Source of the DNA: an uncultured Bacilli bacterium
GTDB lineage: Bacteria > Bacillota_I > Bacilli_A > RF39 > UBA660
NCBI GenBank assembly: GCA_947630205.1
Contig: CANRGW010000056.1
Location: forward strand, 1 to 7,541
Reading direction: 5' to 3'
Length of the DNA: 7,541 bases
Part shown: piece by piece, positions 6,966-7,541 of the stretch
How positions within the stretch are numbered: the stretch's first letter is position 1
Layout of the letters: the number at the start of each line of letters is the position of its first letter
Position numbers and translations under genes: made by a program
The notes under the pieces: model-generated
What the model saw: the letters and a program-made list of their open reading frames with translations, nothing else
Databases searched by the model: none
What the model was told of the DNA's origin: nothing

Positions 6966-7541
6966 ATGAAAGAAGATATAAAAAAACAAATAATGGATTT
7001 GTTAAAAGATAAGAAAGCAAGAGATGCTATTGAAATTATTGAGTATTTAAATTTAGGACAAGATAAAGATAGTTTGGTTATGGAAATTCTTCAAGAAATG
7101 TTATTAGATTATGATTTATATATGACTAAGCATGGTAAATATATGAATTTTATTGATTCGGAAATGGCACGTAATGCGTATAAAGGAACCTTTGAAAGTA
7201 AAGGGGAATATGGTTTTGTTATTGTTAGTTCTTTAAAAGAAGATATTTTTATACCTAGAGATTATAAAAATTCGGCACTTGACGGGGATATTGTTTTAGC
7301 AAGTATCACAAAAGGTGAAGCTGGGACTAAAAATGCTGAGGGAAAAATTCTTAAAGTATTAAAGAGAAATCCTAAAACGAAAGTAGGGGAAGTATGTGCT
7401 GAAAAAGATAAAAAATGGGTAATTTTACGTGATGCTAAAAATATCTTTACAATTCCTTTAATAGGGGAAGGTTTGGATAAACTTGTTGTTGGTGATTTAG
7501 TTACGGTTAAAATATCTAATCAAAAAGAAAAAAATGCAACG
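6966..7541 (+). CDS. rnr: Ribonuclease R, N-terminal part (cut off by window end)
   Basis: RNase R is a 3'-to-5' processive exoribonuclease that degrades structured RNA, helps ribosomal RNA quality control and works with tmRNA/SmpB in trans-translation. The frame runs from the ATG at 6966 to the last base without a stop (192 codons); complete family members have roughly 700-800 residues, so the catalytic RNB and S1 domains lie outside. Visible: an N-terminal winged-helix-like region (about 1-65); the first cold-shock OB domain (about 73-117) with GTFESKGEYGFV, DIFIP and ALDGDIV, a strong signature of RNase R/RNase II; and the second OB domain (about 138-186) ending VVGDLVTVKI. The Shine-Dalgarno is weak (GGTG at 6959-6962, matching the 3' part of the consensus). 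It has its own promoter and sits behind two hairpins, so it is a housekeeping neighbour and not part of the secretion locus. Confidence 0.92.
   Translation, partial: MKEDIKKQIMDLLKDKKARDAIEIIEYLNLGQDKDSLVMEILQEMLLDYDLYMTKHGKYMNFIDSEMARNAYKGTFESKGEYGFVIVSSLKEDIFIPRDYKNSALDGDIVLASITKGEAGTKNAEGKILKVLKRNPKTKVGEVCAEKDKKWVILRDAKNIFTIPLIGEGLDKLVVGDLVTVKISNQKEKNAT

Noticed and set aside
1..7541. CRISPR array, tRNA or rRNA gene, insertion sequence or prophage.
   Set aside because: No spaced direct repeats, no tRNA-like cloverleaf, no transposase-like frame and no terminal inverted repeats were seen.

Overview
The window is strongly AT-rich with dense same-strand genes and short intergenic gaps. The gene content points to a low-GC Firmicute (Bacillota), plausibly one of the Erysipelotrichia-like or other divergent Bacilli lineages. 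The sequence alone does not fix a genus. All 16 tryptophan codons read as TGG, so the standard bacterial code (table 11) fits best.

Layout, all on the + strand. (1) 3-1100 is the 3' part of a large gene that starts outside the window. Its product has helical segments, a Gly/Pro-rich linker, a hydrophobic stretch and a C-terminal domain rich in Tyr and Val. (2) 1111-1830 is a 239-residue, mostly helical protein whose Shine-Dalgarno overlaps the stop codon of gene 1. (3) 1831-1927 holds a long terminator hairpin overlapped by an extended -10 promoter. (4) 1928-6559 is an EssC/YukB-type FtsK/SpoIIIE ATPase of a type VII secretion system (T7SSb). It is interrupted by one in-frame TGA at 5366-5368, giving a 1146-residue front piece and a downstream piece whose first ATG is at 5393. 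(5) 6561-6815 is an EsaB/YukD ubiquitin-like protein, one base after essC. (6) 6816-6965 holds two tandem terminator-like hairpins and a second extended -10 promoter. (7) 6966 to the end is the N-terminal quarter of ribonuclease R, a housekeeping gene outside the secretion locus.

How the genes fit together: EssC is the membrane motor of T7SSb and EsaB/YukD is a small conserved partner. The two genes upstream have the look of T7SS-linked accessory or substrate proteins (long helices, disordered linker), but no family was recognised and that role is inferred from position and composition. No EssA, EssB/YukC, EsaA/YueB or canonical short WXG100 gene is in the window, so the locus is either split or continues upstream.

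The most notable point is the in-frame TGA in essC. It cuts the second ATPase domain in half while leaving the frame and the family motifs intact on both sides. It could be a recent nonsense mutation, a sequence error or a suppressed stop.
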